Notes: generated by a model not told the origin, from the sequence alone. DNA of 64,000 nt from UBA1447 sp964627535 (GCA_964627535.1 CAZVJW010000017.1:1-64000), one strand, 5' to 3'. Positions 36,417 through 44,372 are shown, counted from the stretch's first letter. Made by a program: numbers and translations.

Positions 36417-36683
36417 ATGAAAAAAATTACACTCGATGCCCGAAAAATGGATACCCGTGAAAAAGCGCACGAATATACAGCAAAGATGTGCGGATTTCCG
36501 GATTATTACGGCAAAAACCTCAATGCCGCATATGACTGCCTGACGTCTCTGGCGGATACGGAGATAACTGTTGAACACGCGGAGTCGCTTGAACAAAAAC
36601 TGGGCGAATATGGAAAAACTTTATTATCCGTTTTTTTCGATGCGGCCGATAATAACACCGGGCTGAAGGTTATCATCAAATAA
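36417..36683 (+). CDS. barstar-family ribonuclease inhibitor
   Basis: An 88-residue cytosolic protein of the barstar family that blocks barnase before or after export. The interaction helix is visible as PDYYGKNLNAAYDCLTSL. The Asp matching barstar Asp39 is kept, while positions matching Asp35 and Trp38 are Asn and Tyr. It starts 12 bases after the ribonuclease gene and is followed by a terminator, so both form one toxin-immunity operon. The substitutions suggest co-adaptation to this particular ribonuclease. Confidence 0.92.
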   Translation: MKKITLDARKMDTREKAHEYTAKMCGFPDYYGKNLNAAYDCLTSLADTEITVEHAESLEQKLGEYGKTLLSVFFDAADNNTGLKVIIK

Positions 36684-36706
36684 AAAGGTGGAAACCAGCC
36701 TTTTTA
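36682..36706 (+). terminator. terminator of the barnase-barstar operon
   Basis: AAAAAGG-TGG pairs with CCA-(G)-CCTTTTT with a 3-base loop and one bulge, starting at the barstar stop codon. Confidence 0.75.
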
Positions 36707-36754
36707 TACTATTTATTTACTGATAATTTATCCTAACAGAAAGAAGGGCTGAAA

Positions 36755-37516
36755 ATGATAAACATAACGGTTTGGAACGAAAGCACTCATAAAGGAGAAA
36801 GAGGCGGTGCGTATCCCAACGGCATGAACGCGGCAATTAAAGAGATTTTTGACGGCAAAGGGGAATATGCCGTTACAACTGCGCTGCTCGACGACCCGGA
36901 TCAGGGGCTGCCGGACGAGGTGCTTAACAATACCGATGTGCTGTTTTGGTGGGGGCACTGCAGGCACGACGAGGTGAAAGACGAGCTCGTCGAAAAGGTT
37001 TGCAAAAGAGTGCAAGACGGCATGGGTGCCATCATTCTTCATTCCGGACACTACTCCAAGGTCTTTCAAAAGCTGATGGGTACACTTTGCTCCCTGCGCT
37101 GGCGTGAGCAAAAGGGTGAGGCGGAAAGAGTATGGACAACAGACCCGTATCACCCGATAGCCAAGGGCGTCACACAGGGGTTCAGGCTGGACGGGGAGGA
37201 AATGTACGGCGAGTATTTCGACATCCCGAAGCCGGATGCCGTGGTGTTTACCGGCTGGTTTTCTGGCGGTGAAGTTATCCGAAGCGGCTGCACCTTTACC
37301 CGCGGGCAGGGCAGGATCTTTTATTTTCAGCCCGGCCATGAATCATTTCCGATATACTATAACGTGAATATACGGCAGATAATTGAAAACGCTGTTTTAT
37401 GGGTAACAAAGCATGACAGTGGAGAAAGCGGGTTTAAGCCGGACGGAGACTGCATCCATGCAAAGGTTTCTCCCGAAACGATAAAAGCACCCGGCAAAAA
37501 AAGATTTTTTAAATAA
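36755..37516 (+). CDS. ThuA domain protein (class I glutamine-amidotransferase-like fold)
   Basis: A 253-residue soluble protein of the ThuA family (YNESTHKGER-like start, LLDDPDQGLPDEVLNNTDVLFWWGHCRHDEV, AIILHSGHYSKVFQKLMG, FYFQPGHESFPIYYN). Family members occur in carbohydrate utilisation loci and have been linked to trehalose and related disaccharides, but the reaction is poorly defined. AGAAAGAAGGG lies upstream of ATG 36755. The TAA stop coincides with the left target site of the composite mobile repeat that follows. Confidence 0.9.
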   Translation: MINITVWNESTHKGERGGAYPNGMNAAIKEIFDGKGEYAVTTALLDDPDQGLPDEVLNNTDVLFWWGHCRHDEVKDELVEKVCKRVQDGMGAIILHSGHYSKVFQKLMGTLCSLRWREQKGEAERVWTTDPYHPIAKGVTQGFRLDGEEMYGEYFDIPKPDAVVFTGWFSGGEVIRSGCTFTRGQGRIFYFQPGHESFPIYYNVNIRQIIENAVLWVTKHDSGESGFKPDGDCIHAKVSPETIKAPGKKRFFK

Positions 37517-37690
37517 TACTAATATCGGGCAAGCGTCATACTAATTCACGATTGAAAAACCTCTAAAAAATCAAGCATTAACCTTTGACAAATGGGTTTT
37601 TGTGCCGAATTTTTAGCTATGTTTAAAGAGGGATTAGTATTATGAGGTTTTGTGCGGATTTTTTAGTTAGGTTTATATGAGTAATTAGTA
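37517..37690. repeat. composite of nested/recombined ~100-bp MITE-like elements
   Basis: A first end TACTAATATCGG starts right after the ThuA stop codon TAA. A second left end TACTAATTCACG starts at 37539 after TCA. A variant B right end GGGATTAGTA closes at 37639, and a variant A right end GTAATTAGTA at 37690. The pieces cannot come from a single simple insertion; insertion of one copy into another, or recombination between A and B, is needed. Confidence 0.8.
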
Positions 37691-37696
37691 TCCTGA

Positions 37697-38260
37697 TCAT
37701 TCTCTGATTGCTTTTTCTTTTTGAAGCTGTTTGATTTTTTTCCTGATAGAAGAACCTAATCTGAAAAACAAGAAACCGATTAACATCAGCAAACATCCAA
37801 GTATCAGGTTTACGGGTGAAAATTCTCCCGGACTTCTGCTGAAACTCAAATCAACCGACCCGATAACAACATTGAGTAGCCCTATAATAAATTCCAACCA
37901 CATAAAGGCTAACCAGAAATTATTTATCCTTTTATAATGTTTTATTTTCGATTCAATATCGGAGTAAATATCAAACAGGCCTTCCGATGTTTTCTTTCTC
38001 AGGTAAATCCAGCGCATATAGGACGCAATACATTCGACTCCGTTTTCTTCCAGGAACTTAATGTATGCTATGCTCTCGGCATGGGTTGGCGTTTTTTCCA
38101 AAAGTTCAATTCTATAGGTGTATTCGTTATTCGGCGCGTCTGCAAAAACATACCTGCACCAAGAATAATCCGAAAGAGCCATGCCCTTGGCTGACATCTC
38201 ATTGAGCCAATTCTCTTCTTTTTCATAATTCCAGTAAGGCTTGCGGACAATGTGTTTCAT
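37697..38260 (-). CDS. DUF2812 membrane protein
   Basis: A 187-residue protein of the DUF2812 family. An N-terminal soluble part (YWNYEKEENWLNEMSAKGMAL, YTYRIELLEK) precedes two membrane helices (about 110-130 and 145-165) and a basic C-terminal tail. Members are typically encoded directly behind a PadR regulator, as here; start and stop overlap by four bases. It is thought to act as a membrane partner or effector of the PadR response, but its biochemical role is unknown. Confidence 0.88.
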   Translation of the reverse strand: MKHIVRKPYWNYEKEENWLNEMSAKGMALSDYSWCRYVFADAPNNEYTYRIELLEKTPTHAESIAYIKFLEENGVECIASYMRWIYLRKKTSEGLFDIYSDIESKIKHYKRINNFWLAFMWLEFIIGLLNVVIGSVDLSFSRSPGEFSPVNLILGCLLMLIGFLFFRLGSSIRKKIKQLQKEKAIRE

Positions 38261-38586
38261 AATGCTTTCCCCCCCGAAATTTTCTCCCCATTGGCAATCA
38301 ATTCTTGCAGTCTTGATATTTCGCCCAGAACAACAGCTTTGCCTGAAGAGGTTATCAGGTACTCTTTTTTACGGGAATCCTTTTCGCCCTCTATCGCCGT
38401 TATCCAGTTTTTTTCAAGCAAAGTATTGATTGCGCCGTACAAGGTACCTGCACCGAGATTTACCCGCTGACCGCTCAGTTCTTTTACGGTTTGCATAATG
38501 CCGTAACCGTGCATGGGGGAATAAAGCGAAAGTAAAATATAATATACCGCTTCTGTCAAAGCCCCTCTTTCCGTACTCTCACCCAA
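38257..38586 (-). CDS. PadR family transcriptional regulator
   Basis: A 109-residue winged-helix repressor of the short PadR type: ALTEAVYYILLSLYSPMHGYGIM at the N-terminus, then AGTLYGAINTLLEKNWI as recognition helix and wing, and a C-terminal dimer helix. TTG 38586 is the best start because GGAGGTGAT lies six bases before it; a TTG at 38601 would place that site inside the gene. It overlaps the DUF2812 gene. Its promoter holds two inverted repeats that fit autorepression. Confidence 0.88.
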   Translation of the reverse strand: MGESTERGALTEAVYYILLSLYSPMHGYGIMQTVKELSGQRVNLGAGTLYGAINTLLEKNWITAIEGEKDSRKKEYLITSSGKAVVLGEISRLQELIANGEKISGGKAL

Positions 38587-38603
38587 GAATATCACCTCCA
38601 ATT

Positions 38604-38667
38604 ATTACGGTAGCCGTTATATCGGCTTCCGTAATATTATTATATCGGCAGGCGATATAGTTGTCAA
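38604..38667 (-). promoter_or_regulatory. promoter with two dyads for the PadR-DUF2812 operon
   Basis: Read on the minus strand, TTGACA (38667-38662) and TATAAT (38644-38639) are exactly 17 bases apart. One dyad, TATATCGCCTGCCGATATA, fills the spacer and touches the -10 box. A second, with arms ATTACGG and CCGTAAT (38604-38635), covers the start region. This placement suits repression by the encoded PadR protein. Confidence 0.8.
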
Positions 38668-38674
38668 GTGTTTT

Positions 38675-38725
38675 TTAAAAAAATTTTTATCCCGCCGGAG
38701 TTGACGATATCAATCCGGCGGGATA
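38675..38725 (-). terminator. intrinsic terminator of the HAAS-PadR operon (minus strand)
   Basis: On the minus strand a perfect 12-base stem (TATCCCGCCGGA with TCCGGCGGGATA) with a 14-base loop is followed by AAAATTTTTTT. It lies just after the stop of the gene at 38752 and before the promoter of the next minus-strand operon. Confidence 0.88.
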
Positions 38726-38751
38726 AGCCTTGCTGTTAAGTGCTGCTGCAA

Positions 38752-39771
38752 TTATTTGCTTAGACTGTATTTTACGGATTTTGCAATGGTGGTAAGGGTA
38801 TCCACCACACAGCCGAATACAGCAATCCACGCAAAATAGTGCGGTACCCGGTTCCAATGGTAGGCAATATCAAAATCCGTCGGCATTTCAAAACCCTGCA
38901 CCGCCTGCATCTGCGTAATAAAATCCGCGTTCCATATCGCTGCCGAACCGAACACAAAAAGTGTAATAATCAGCGAAGCAATATTGATAACCGTAATGGC
39001 CGTCGCGAGTTTCAAATTGTATTTTTCAATCACCAACCTGAAGATTTCCTTCACAATGCCAAGCGCAAAAATTACATTGATGAGCGGCAGCATGCTTTTT
39101 AAAACCGTCATGTCAAATACCGGAATATATGAATGCGTTTCCCCGAACCAATGGATACCGAATATTTCCGGCACGGCGTTGAAAATCAATAGCGCCAGGA
39201 TTGTAAATACGATACCCGCTATCGGTTCGCCCTTTCTGATTCTTGCTTTTTCCGCCGGCACTTCCGGCAGTTCTTTGGGGTTCCAAGTTTTATCTTCTTC
39301 GTCAATTTTAGCGTTGTACTTCTGCATAACGGCAAAAATAATGGTCACCCAGCCGAACGCCTGGAAAAGAGCGGCAATCAAGTCCGAAAAGGAATTGCCG
39401 ATGTAGGCTAACAGATTTTCCCGTTCGCCTGCTAATCCGATTGACAGCGCAATCGTCAAGCCGCCCGCCACTGCTGCCAGCACAATTTTCAGCACCATCA
39501 TATACAGGCTGAAATAATCGGGTCCAATCAGGTAGTTCTTTGTACCCCTGTACTTAGCAGCCAGTTCAGACGGTTTGCCGAGTTCGAGCAGAACGGTTTC
39601 AACATCTTTTTTTGAAGGCTCATCGCCTGCGTTCTTTTCCGACAGCATATCTTCGATAAGGCCTCTGAGTTCTTTTTCAATATCGCCTCTTTGCTCTTTG
39701 GGCAGCCGTTTTGTAATCGCATATAAATAGCGCTCGGTTAAATCGGAACCGTTTTTATTGCTGTTTTCCAT
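38752..39771 (-). CDS. HAAS-domain membrane protein
   Basis: A 339-residue protein. An N-terminal helical HAAS domain (LTERYLYAITKRLPKEQRGDIEKELR) is followed by about six membrane helices. Such proteins are typically encoded after a PadR regulator and are thought to transmit or sense envelope stress through the membrane; the exact function is not known. ATG 39771 is chosen because GAGGAGG lies ten bases upstream, across the end of the padR gene, with one base between stop and start. A strong terminator follows. Confidence 0.85.
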   Translation of the reverse strand: MENSNKNGSDLTERYLYAITKRLPKEQRGDIEKELRGLIEDMLSEKNAGDEPSKKDVETVLLELGKPSELAAKYRGTKNYLIGPDYFSLYMMVLKIVLAAVAGGLTIALSIGLAGERENLLAYIGNSFSDLIAALFQAFGWVTIIFAVMQKYNAKIDEEDKTWNPKELPEVPAEKARIRKGEPIAGIVFTILALLIFNAVPEIFGIHWFGETHSYIPVFDMTVLKSMLPLINVIFALGIVKEIFRLVIEKYNLKLATAITVINIASLIITLFVFGSAAIWNADFITQMQAVQGFEMPTDFDIAYHWNRVPHYFAWIAVFGCVVDTLTTIAKSVKYSLSK

Positions 39772-39772
39772 T

Positions 39773-40120
39773 TCAATTTTCCTCCTCATTGATGAGATTG
39801 TCTAAACTTTCTGTCATAGTCTTCCATTCGGTACACATTTGTCTGTAAATTTTCTTGCCGTTTTCGCTGAGCACATAATACTTGCGCGGCTTGGTACCCG
39901 TTGTTTCCCACTCACTCGTGAGCAGTTCCTGCTTTTCCAACCGGCGCAGCAGCGGATACAAGGTTCCGGGTTCGATCGGTATGCCTTTCGCTTCCAGGCT
40001 TTCAACAAGCGCATAACCGTATTTCGGGCTCATAAGCTGGCTTAAAAGGCTGATGGTTATGGTTCCTCGCCTGAGTTCAGACACCAAACCCTGAACAAAA
40101 TCCTGTCCTTCTTCACTCAT
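39773..40120 (-). CDS. PadR family transcriptional regulator
   Basis: A 115-residue PadR winged-helix protein: LRRGTITISLLSQLMSPKYGYALVESLEAKGI, then EPGTLYPLLRRLEKQELLTSEW with recognition helix and wing. It is the first gene of a two-gene operon with the HAAS protein. GAGGTGATC precedes ATG 40120 and a consensus promoter lies 20 bases further upstream. It likely represses its own operon. Confidence 0.9.
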   Translation of the reverse strand: MSEEGQDFVQGLVSELRRGTITISLLSQLMSPKYGYALVESLEAKGIPIEPGTLYPLLRRLEKQELLTSEWETTGTKPRKYYVLSENGKKIYRQMCTEWKTMTESLDNLINEEEN

Positions 40121-40139
40121 AATGGATCACCTCGTCTGT

Positions 40140-40169
40140 ATTATACTGTATGGCGCACACTATTGTCAA
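40140..40169 (-). promoter_or_regulatory. promoter of the PadR-HAAS operon
   Basis: On the minus strand TTGACA (40169-40164) and TATAAT (40145-40140) are 18 bases apart, both consensus. The gap to the start codon is about 20 bases. The spacer ATAGTGTGCGCCATACAG shows only weak symmetry. Confidence 0.78.
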
Positions 40170-40241
40170 TACTTTATTATTAAAATATTTCGATTTTTTT
40201 AATTTATTTGCCACATGAGCTGTTTGTTATACGAATCTCCA

Positions 40242-40308
40242 TTCAAAAGATTGATAAAATCTATCTTTTGAATCCGCTGTCTTTAGACAGCGGGGCAGCA
40301 AATTGCTG
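40242..40308. other. cluster of adjacent hairpin-forming palindromes
   Basis: ATTCAAAAGAT/ATCTTTTGAAT (40242-40273) is followed at once by CCGCTGTC-TTTA-GACAGCGG (40274-40293) and CAGCAAATTGCTG (40296-40308). The first two are perfect stems. No open reading frame fits. They lie between the PadR promoter and a plus-strand promoter, in a gap of almost 800 bases with no intact gene. They might be a transcribed structure, a barrier between operons or old repeat debris. Confidence 0.5.
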
Positions 40309-40383
40309 CTGAAGATGCCGTTCAATGCTATCTGACAGCGGTTTTTGCCGCAGAAGCAAGCTTGCTTGCTGATTGAAAATGTA

Positions 40384-40412
40384 TTTACATTTTTAATGCA
40401 TAACAGTATTAT
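40384..40412 (+). promoter_or_regulatory. promoter upstream of a decayed gene
   Basis: TTTACA (40384-40389) and TATTAT (40407-40412) have 17-base spacing. A ribosome site AAAAGGAG and an ATG at 40441 follow, but the frame stops after 14 codons, so the promoter seems to outlive its gene. Confidence 0.5.
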
Positions 40413-40440
40413 ATAATTCAGGTGAAAAGGAGTGTCTTCT

Positions 40441-40758
40441 ATGTCAAAAACAAAAACAATCTGTACCATCCCGAACTCGCCGTGAAGGGTTTCTGGAGTG
40501 TTTTCTTCTTGAAAAAGAAGCTTGATGAAATGAGGACAGCGGGCATATTGCCAATTCAGAAGTTTATACTAACCACCGATAAAACGCATTGAATCTTTGC
40601 GGTCTTTTATGCGCCGAACTGCGTTGTCCTCCTTGCCTTGCGACAGCAAAGCATCGTCGTCCGCCTTGTGCAGCACAAAAAATCATCGCAAATCTAATAA
40701 CGCTTTTCATCGGTGGTTAGTATTAGTTTTCCGCTTTTCATGATGAATGGATAGGCTG
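40441..40758 (+). pseudogene. remnant of a GH20-like gene, split by a 156-bp element
   Basis: After a start codon and 14 codons, the sequence from about 40467 matches the paralogous gene at 49721: GAACTCGCCGTGAAGGG, then codons for SV.FLKKKLDEMR and AGI.PI.K. The match is interrupted at 40566 by a mobile element and continues beyond it (40723-40758) with codons for HDEW. Only about 35 to 45 codons remain, with both ends missing, so it encodes nothing useful. The split gives a direct before/after view of the insertion. Confidence 0.8.
40567..40722. repeat. 156-bp MITE-like element (class 2), inserted in a gene remnant
   Basis: Perfect 14-base inverted ends TACTAACCACCGAT / ATCGGTGGTTAGTA... 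reduce to terminal TACTAACC; TTA flanks both sides (40564-40566 and 40723-40725). The uninterrupted paralogous sequence at about 50020 has a single site there. Near-identical to 35519-35674. Confidence 0.95.
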
Positions 40759-40899
40759 TTTTAATAATTCGCCGGGCTGCAAAATCAGTCTCCGGTTTTC
40801 TGTGTTGATTATTTATGTTACAAAAGGTAAAATATAAAGCAGACAATGATTATGCTGTTAACAGCCTCTGCAGATGTAGATCAAGAAGGAATAACATTA

Positions 40900-42960
40900 A
40901 TGGAAGCTTTTGACCTCAAAAGAACGATGGGTAAATTTGCATTAAACGGCGAAAGAAATATTTTGCTGGAAAATGATTTCGGTATTGCGAACGGAACAAT
41001 CACCGCCGGAATAAACTACAGCGAGGTTTTTTCAGTCAGCGGTTTGTGGGCGCCGCCGTTCGTTAGTTCCGATTTTTTATTTAACATAAGGATGTTCGGC
41101 GAAAAAGTAAAAACAAGCGGATATGAATGGCTTCCCTTTACGGTGAAAAGAAAAGGGACACTTTACGGTGTTGATGTTGCAAGTTCGACAGTACTGATTC
41201 CGGATAAAAGGGCTTTTGTTGTTGAAATCAAACTTTTTAATCGGCGACAGGATTCTGTAACGGTGCCGGTATCATTGTTTATCCGGGGCGGGATGGATTA
41301 TGTGCTTCAATGGGATTTCCAGCGGCCTGCGGGTACAAAAAGCTTCCATTTGTTTGCGGAAAAAAGCAGTCTCATAAAAGCTAACGGCAGCCGACGCATG
41401 ATAATCGGAACCGACATTGAAAACATTTTTTGGTTTGATTCTGTCAGCACATGGAACACGGAAATCACTTTGACGCCGGGAAGCAAATTCAGCTGTCATA
41501 TAGTTGTCGTACTCGGCGAAAAAGATAAAACATTTGAAGATTACGAAGAAATTATCGCCAATCCGCAAAAAGCCATTAGGCTCGCGCGAAATGATTTTAA
41601 AAAGCGTGTTAAGGAGTTGTTTGAAAAACTACCTGTATTTAAGGCTTCCGACAAGAGGCTGACAGCGTTTTATTACCGTTCTCTTGTTCACTATTTAACC
41701 AACAGATGGCAGGTTTCAGAGTTCGCGCTGAACCCATTTTTTTCCACCGGCAGCATAAAGGGTGGATGCCTTCTGAGCTATTTGTGGGATTTTTCCGAAG
41801 GATGGGAACTGCATCCGCTGTTTGACGCGCCAGCTCTGAAAGAGCATATTAAACAATATTTAAAAATTGATATAACATCCTGCTTCAGTTTTGACCCTAT
41901 AAACGGTAAAGCAGTCGGACCGTGGTATCCGGTTAATCAGGAAAAAATTATCGGACTCATATATTACTATGTTTTAAATACCGGTGAAACCGGATTCTTA
42001 AACGAAACAGTCAATGGCAGGACGGTGCTTAATTGGGCAATTTACCACGCAACCTTTTGGGACAAGAAAAACGGTGAGGCTGAGCTTTATGATTACGGGC
42101 TTGAAGGGGAACATCATCTTGAATTGAGGCGCGGCTACCCATACCACGGAAAAATGCCTGACCTTAACGCGAGAAGAGTTCAAAGCTATATTCGGGTCTT
42201 TGAACTGTCCGAAGTTGCCGGCTGTCCTATGCGGTTTCTTTCTGACCGCGCCGAAGAATTGAAAAAGCTGATTAAACTGGAACTTTGGAACCCGGAAGAA
42301 AAGTGGTTCGACTTTATTATCAACAGCGGTAAACAAACAAGGCTCACGGTCCAGATGTATAAACTAATCGGCAGTCCCGTTCTCGATGCGGAAGAAGTAA
42401 AAGGCCTGTTAAGCCATTTGAATGAGGAAGAATTCCTTTCGGCTTACGGTTTGCACAGCCTATCCAAAAAAGATCCCGCCTACGACCCGGCCGATATTGA
42501 CAACGGCGGACCTGGGAGCTGTTCGGTCTTCCCGCCGCAGATTATTGAGCGCCTATATAAAGCCGGTCTTCCGGTTGTAGCCGAAGATGTTTTACAGCGG
42601 ATTCTTTGGTGGGGCACCAGGGTGCCTTACTGGGGCGACTCTTTCACCGCCGACCACATCGGTTATCGCAGCGATACTCCCTTGCAGTGCACAATCGGCG
42701 GGGTGGCCGGCGCGCAGATGATCATCTTCGGGATGTTCGGGGTAAGCGTCATGCCTGACGGAAACATCAGCTTCAAGCCGAGTGCTCCTTCTTTTTCAAG
42801 GGACATTTCACTCAAAGGGCTGAGAATAATGGGCAAGACCTTTGATGTTATTGTTACAGGCACCGAAATTACAGTCAGCGATGGCATCCTTACACAAGCG
42901 TTTAACGCCGGGGAAGAATGCGTGTATATCGTTGAAAACGGCAGCTTCGTCTGCCGGTAA
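40900..42960 (+). CDS. glycoside hydrolase with (alpha/alpha)6 catalytic domain (MGH1/GH63-like)
   Basis: A 686-residue cytosolic protein without signal peptide. The N-terminal 230 residues form a beta-sandwich. The C-terminal toroid has SYLWDFSEGWELHPLFDAPALKEHI, PWYPVNQEKIIGLIYYYV and GGPGSCSVFPPQIIERLYKAG, a pattern shared with trehalase/GH63-type and MGH1-like glycosidases. The Asp/Glu-rich DFSEGWE and the EGEHHLELR segments could supply the catalytic acids. ATG 40900 is preferred since AAGAAGGA lies nine bases upstream; ATG 40849 has no ribosome site. The substrate is unknown; the context points to plant or host glycans. Confidence 0.72.
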   Translation: MEAFDLKRTMGKFALNGERNILLENDFGIANGTITAGINYSEVFSVSGLWAPPFVSSDFLFNIRMFGEKVKTSGYEWLPFTVKRKGTLYGVDVASSTVLIPDKRAFVVEIKLFNRRQDSVTVPVSLFIRGGMDYVLQWDFQRPAGTKSFHLFAEKSSLIKANGSRRMIIGTDIENIFWFDSVSTWNTEITLTPGSKFSCHIVVVLGEKDKTFEDYEEIIANPQKAIRLARNDFKKRVKELFEKLPVFKASDKRLTAFYYRSLVHYLTNRWQVSEFALNPFFSTGSIKGGCLLSYLWDFSEGWELHPLFDAPALKEHIKQYLKIDITSCFSFDPINGKAVGPWYPVNQEKIIGLIYYYVLNTGETGFLNETVNGRTVLNWAIYHATFWDKKNGEAELYDYGLEGEHHLELRRGYPYHGKMPDLNARRVQSYIRVFELSEVAGCPMRFLSDRAEELKKLIKLELWNPEEKWFDFIINSGKQTRLTVQMYKLIGSPVLDAEEVKGLLSHLNEEEFLSAYGLHSLSKKDPAYDPADIDNGGPGSCSVFPPQIIERLYKAGLPVVAEDVLQRILWWGTRVPYWGDSFTADHIGYRSDTPLQCTIGGVAGAQMIIFGMFGVSVMPDGNISFKPSAPSFSRDISLKGLRIMGKTFDVIVTGTEITVSDGILTQAFNAGEECVYIVENGSFVCR

Positions 42961-42997
42961 ACAGTCATGATCGTAAAACTTCATCGGGAGGAATGGT

Positions 42998-43516
42998 ATG
43001 CTGCATCTGGAATTCCCCGAAAAACGCCACGAAAAAATGTGGCGCGAAATTGTCGCCGAGTTTCAAAATAATGGCGAGAAGATTGTTCCGTACGCCTTGA
43101 CCTTGGGGTTAAGCGATTATGATGAATTTTTGGAAAAGACGAACGGGTGTCACAATAACACCGATGTCGCCGCGAACTGGGTACCCGCCTCTACTTATTT
43201 CCTTCTGGATGGCAAGGGTGAAAAAATTATTGGTGCCGTCAATATACGCCATCGGCTTAATGATTACCTTTTAAACCGGGGTGGTAATATCGGATACGGC
43301 ATAGCGCCTTCCGAGCGGAGAAAGGGCTGCGCGACAATAATGCTTGCGCTGGCTTTGGATAAATGCAGGGAATTCGGGCTGGAAAAGGTGCTGATCAGTT
43401 GTGACAAAATCAACACCGCTTCCGCAAAAACCATAACGAACAACGGCGGTGTTTTGGAAAACGAGGTGACCGAGGATGACGGCAATGTTTTCCAGCGGTA
43501 TTGGATTGATCTATAA
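42998..43516 (+). CDS. GNAT family N-acetyltransferase
   Basis: A 172-residue acetyltransferase. The acetyl-CoA loop ERRKGCATIMLALALDKC lies near residue 107 and is preceded by a strand GNIGYGIAPSE. The C-terminal NTASAKTITNNGGVLENE matches the usual Asn-containing end of the fold. It resembles relatives that acetylate small amines or protein N-termini, but the substrate is undetermined. TCGGGAGGAATGGT places a ribosome site before ATG 42998. Confidence 0.88.
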   Translation: MLHLEFPEKRHEKMWREIVAEFQNNGEKIVPYALTLGLSDYDEFLEKTNGCHNNTDVAANWVPASTYFLLDGKGEKIIGAVNIRHRLNDYLLNRGGNIGYGIAPSERRKGCATIMLALALDKCREFGLEKVLISCDKINTASAKTITNNGGVLENEVTEDDGNVFQRYWIDL

Positions 43517-43563
43517 AATCAAAAACTGCTTGCGTAAACAAAAAGTTATAACAGGAGAAAAGT

Positions 43564-43935
43564 ATGGATACAGATAAAATCACATTTACAACTGTTGATG
43601 AATACATTGAACAATTCCCTACTGAAATCCGGGAGAAACTTCAACAAATAAGAGCCGTTATCAAAGAAGCGGCGCCGGAAGCGACGGAAAAAATCGGTTA
43701 CCAAATGCCGGCTTTTTATTTAAACGGGAGTCTGGTCTACTTTGCTGCTTTCAAACATCATATAGGTTTTTATCCGGCTCCCAGAGGAATCGAAGTTTTT
43801 AAGGAGGAATTGTCGCAATACAAAGGCGCCAAAGGTTCTGTGCAGTTTCCTTTGGATAAACCCTTGCCGTTGGATTTAATTAGCCGGATTGTAAAGTTCA
43901 GAGTTGCCGAAAATATGAAGAAAGCGGAAGGATGA
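43564..43935 (+). CDS. DUF1801 / iron-chaperone-like (YdhG) protein
   Basis: A 123-residue protein of the YdhG/frataxin-like DUF1801 group: TVDEYIEQFP, LQQIRAVIKEAAPEATEKIGYQMPAFY, HIGFYPAPRGIEVF and GSVQFPLDKPLPLDLI. Relatives were proposed as iron chaperones in Bacillus, though many are uncharacterised. Ribosome site CAGGAG precedes ATG 43564. It overlaps the following DUF3788 gene by four bases (ATGA). Confidence 0.88.
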   Translation: MDTDKITFTTVDEYIEQFPTEIREKLQQIRAVIKEAAPEATEKIGYQMPAFYLNGSLVYFAAFKHHIGFYPAPRGIEVFKEELSQYKGAKGSVQFPLDKPLPLDLISRIVKFRVAENMKKAEG

Positions 43936-44372
43936 AAATAATGATGTCTTTATGGAGCGAACTGTACCCTCAGGAAAAGCAGCCGGACTTCAACGACTTT
44001 ACCGGTTTCGTGAATTCGCCGCTTTGGAACAAGTTTCATGAACTGCTGCAAAAGGAATATAAAACGGCTCCAAAAATCGAATACAGCAAATGCTCCGCAC
44101 AAAGAGGCTGGAATATCAAGTATAAGAAGAGCGGAAAGTCCTTATGCACGCTTTATCCGATGGAAAATTATTTTATAGCGCTTGTTGTTATCAATGAAAA
44201 AATGAAGCCCCGGGCGGGTCTGGTTATAAACGAATGCGGCGAATATCTGCAGGATTTATTCATGAGAACTCCTTTTTCCTGCGGCGGTCAATGGATGATG
44301 ATACATGTAAGTGATAAGCTGATTTTTGAAGATTTGATGAAGCTGATTTTCGTGCGTTCAAAGTACGGATGA
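43932..44372 (+). CDS. DUF3788 domain protein
   Basis: A 146-residue cytosolic protein of the DUF3788 family, with SAQRGWNIKYKKSGKSLCTLYP, NYFIALVVINEK and GGQWMMIHV. No catalytic signature is apparent. It overlaps the DUF1801 gene (start 43932); in-frame ATG 43941 has better spacing to GGAAGGATG. The conserved small-gene neighbourhood (GNAT, DUF1801, DUF3788, YdeI-like) suggests one operon of unknown role. Confidence 0.82.
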   Translation: MKIMMSLWSELYPQEKQPDFNDFTGFVNSPLWNKFHELLQKEYKTAPKIEYSKCSAQRGWNIKYKKSGKSLCTLYPMENYFIALVVINEKMKPRAGLVINECGEYLQDLFMRTPFSCGGQWMMIHVSDKLIFEDLMKLIFVRSKYG

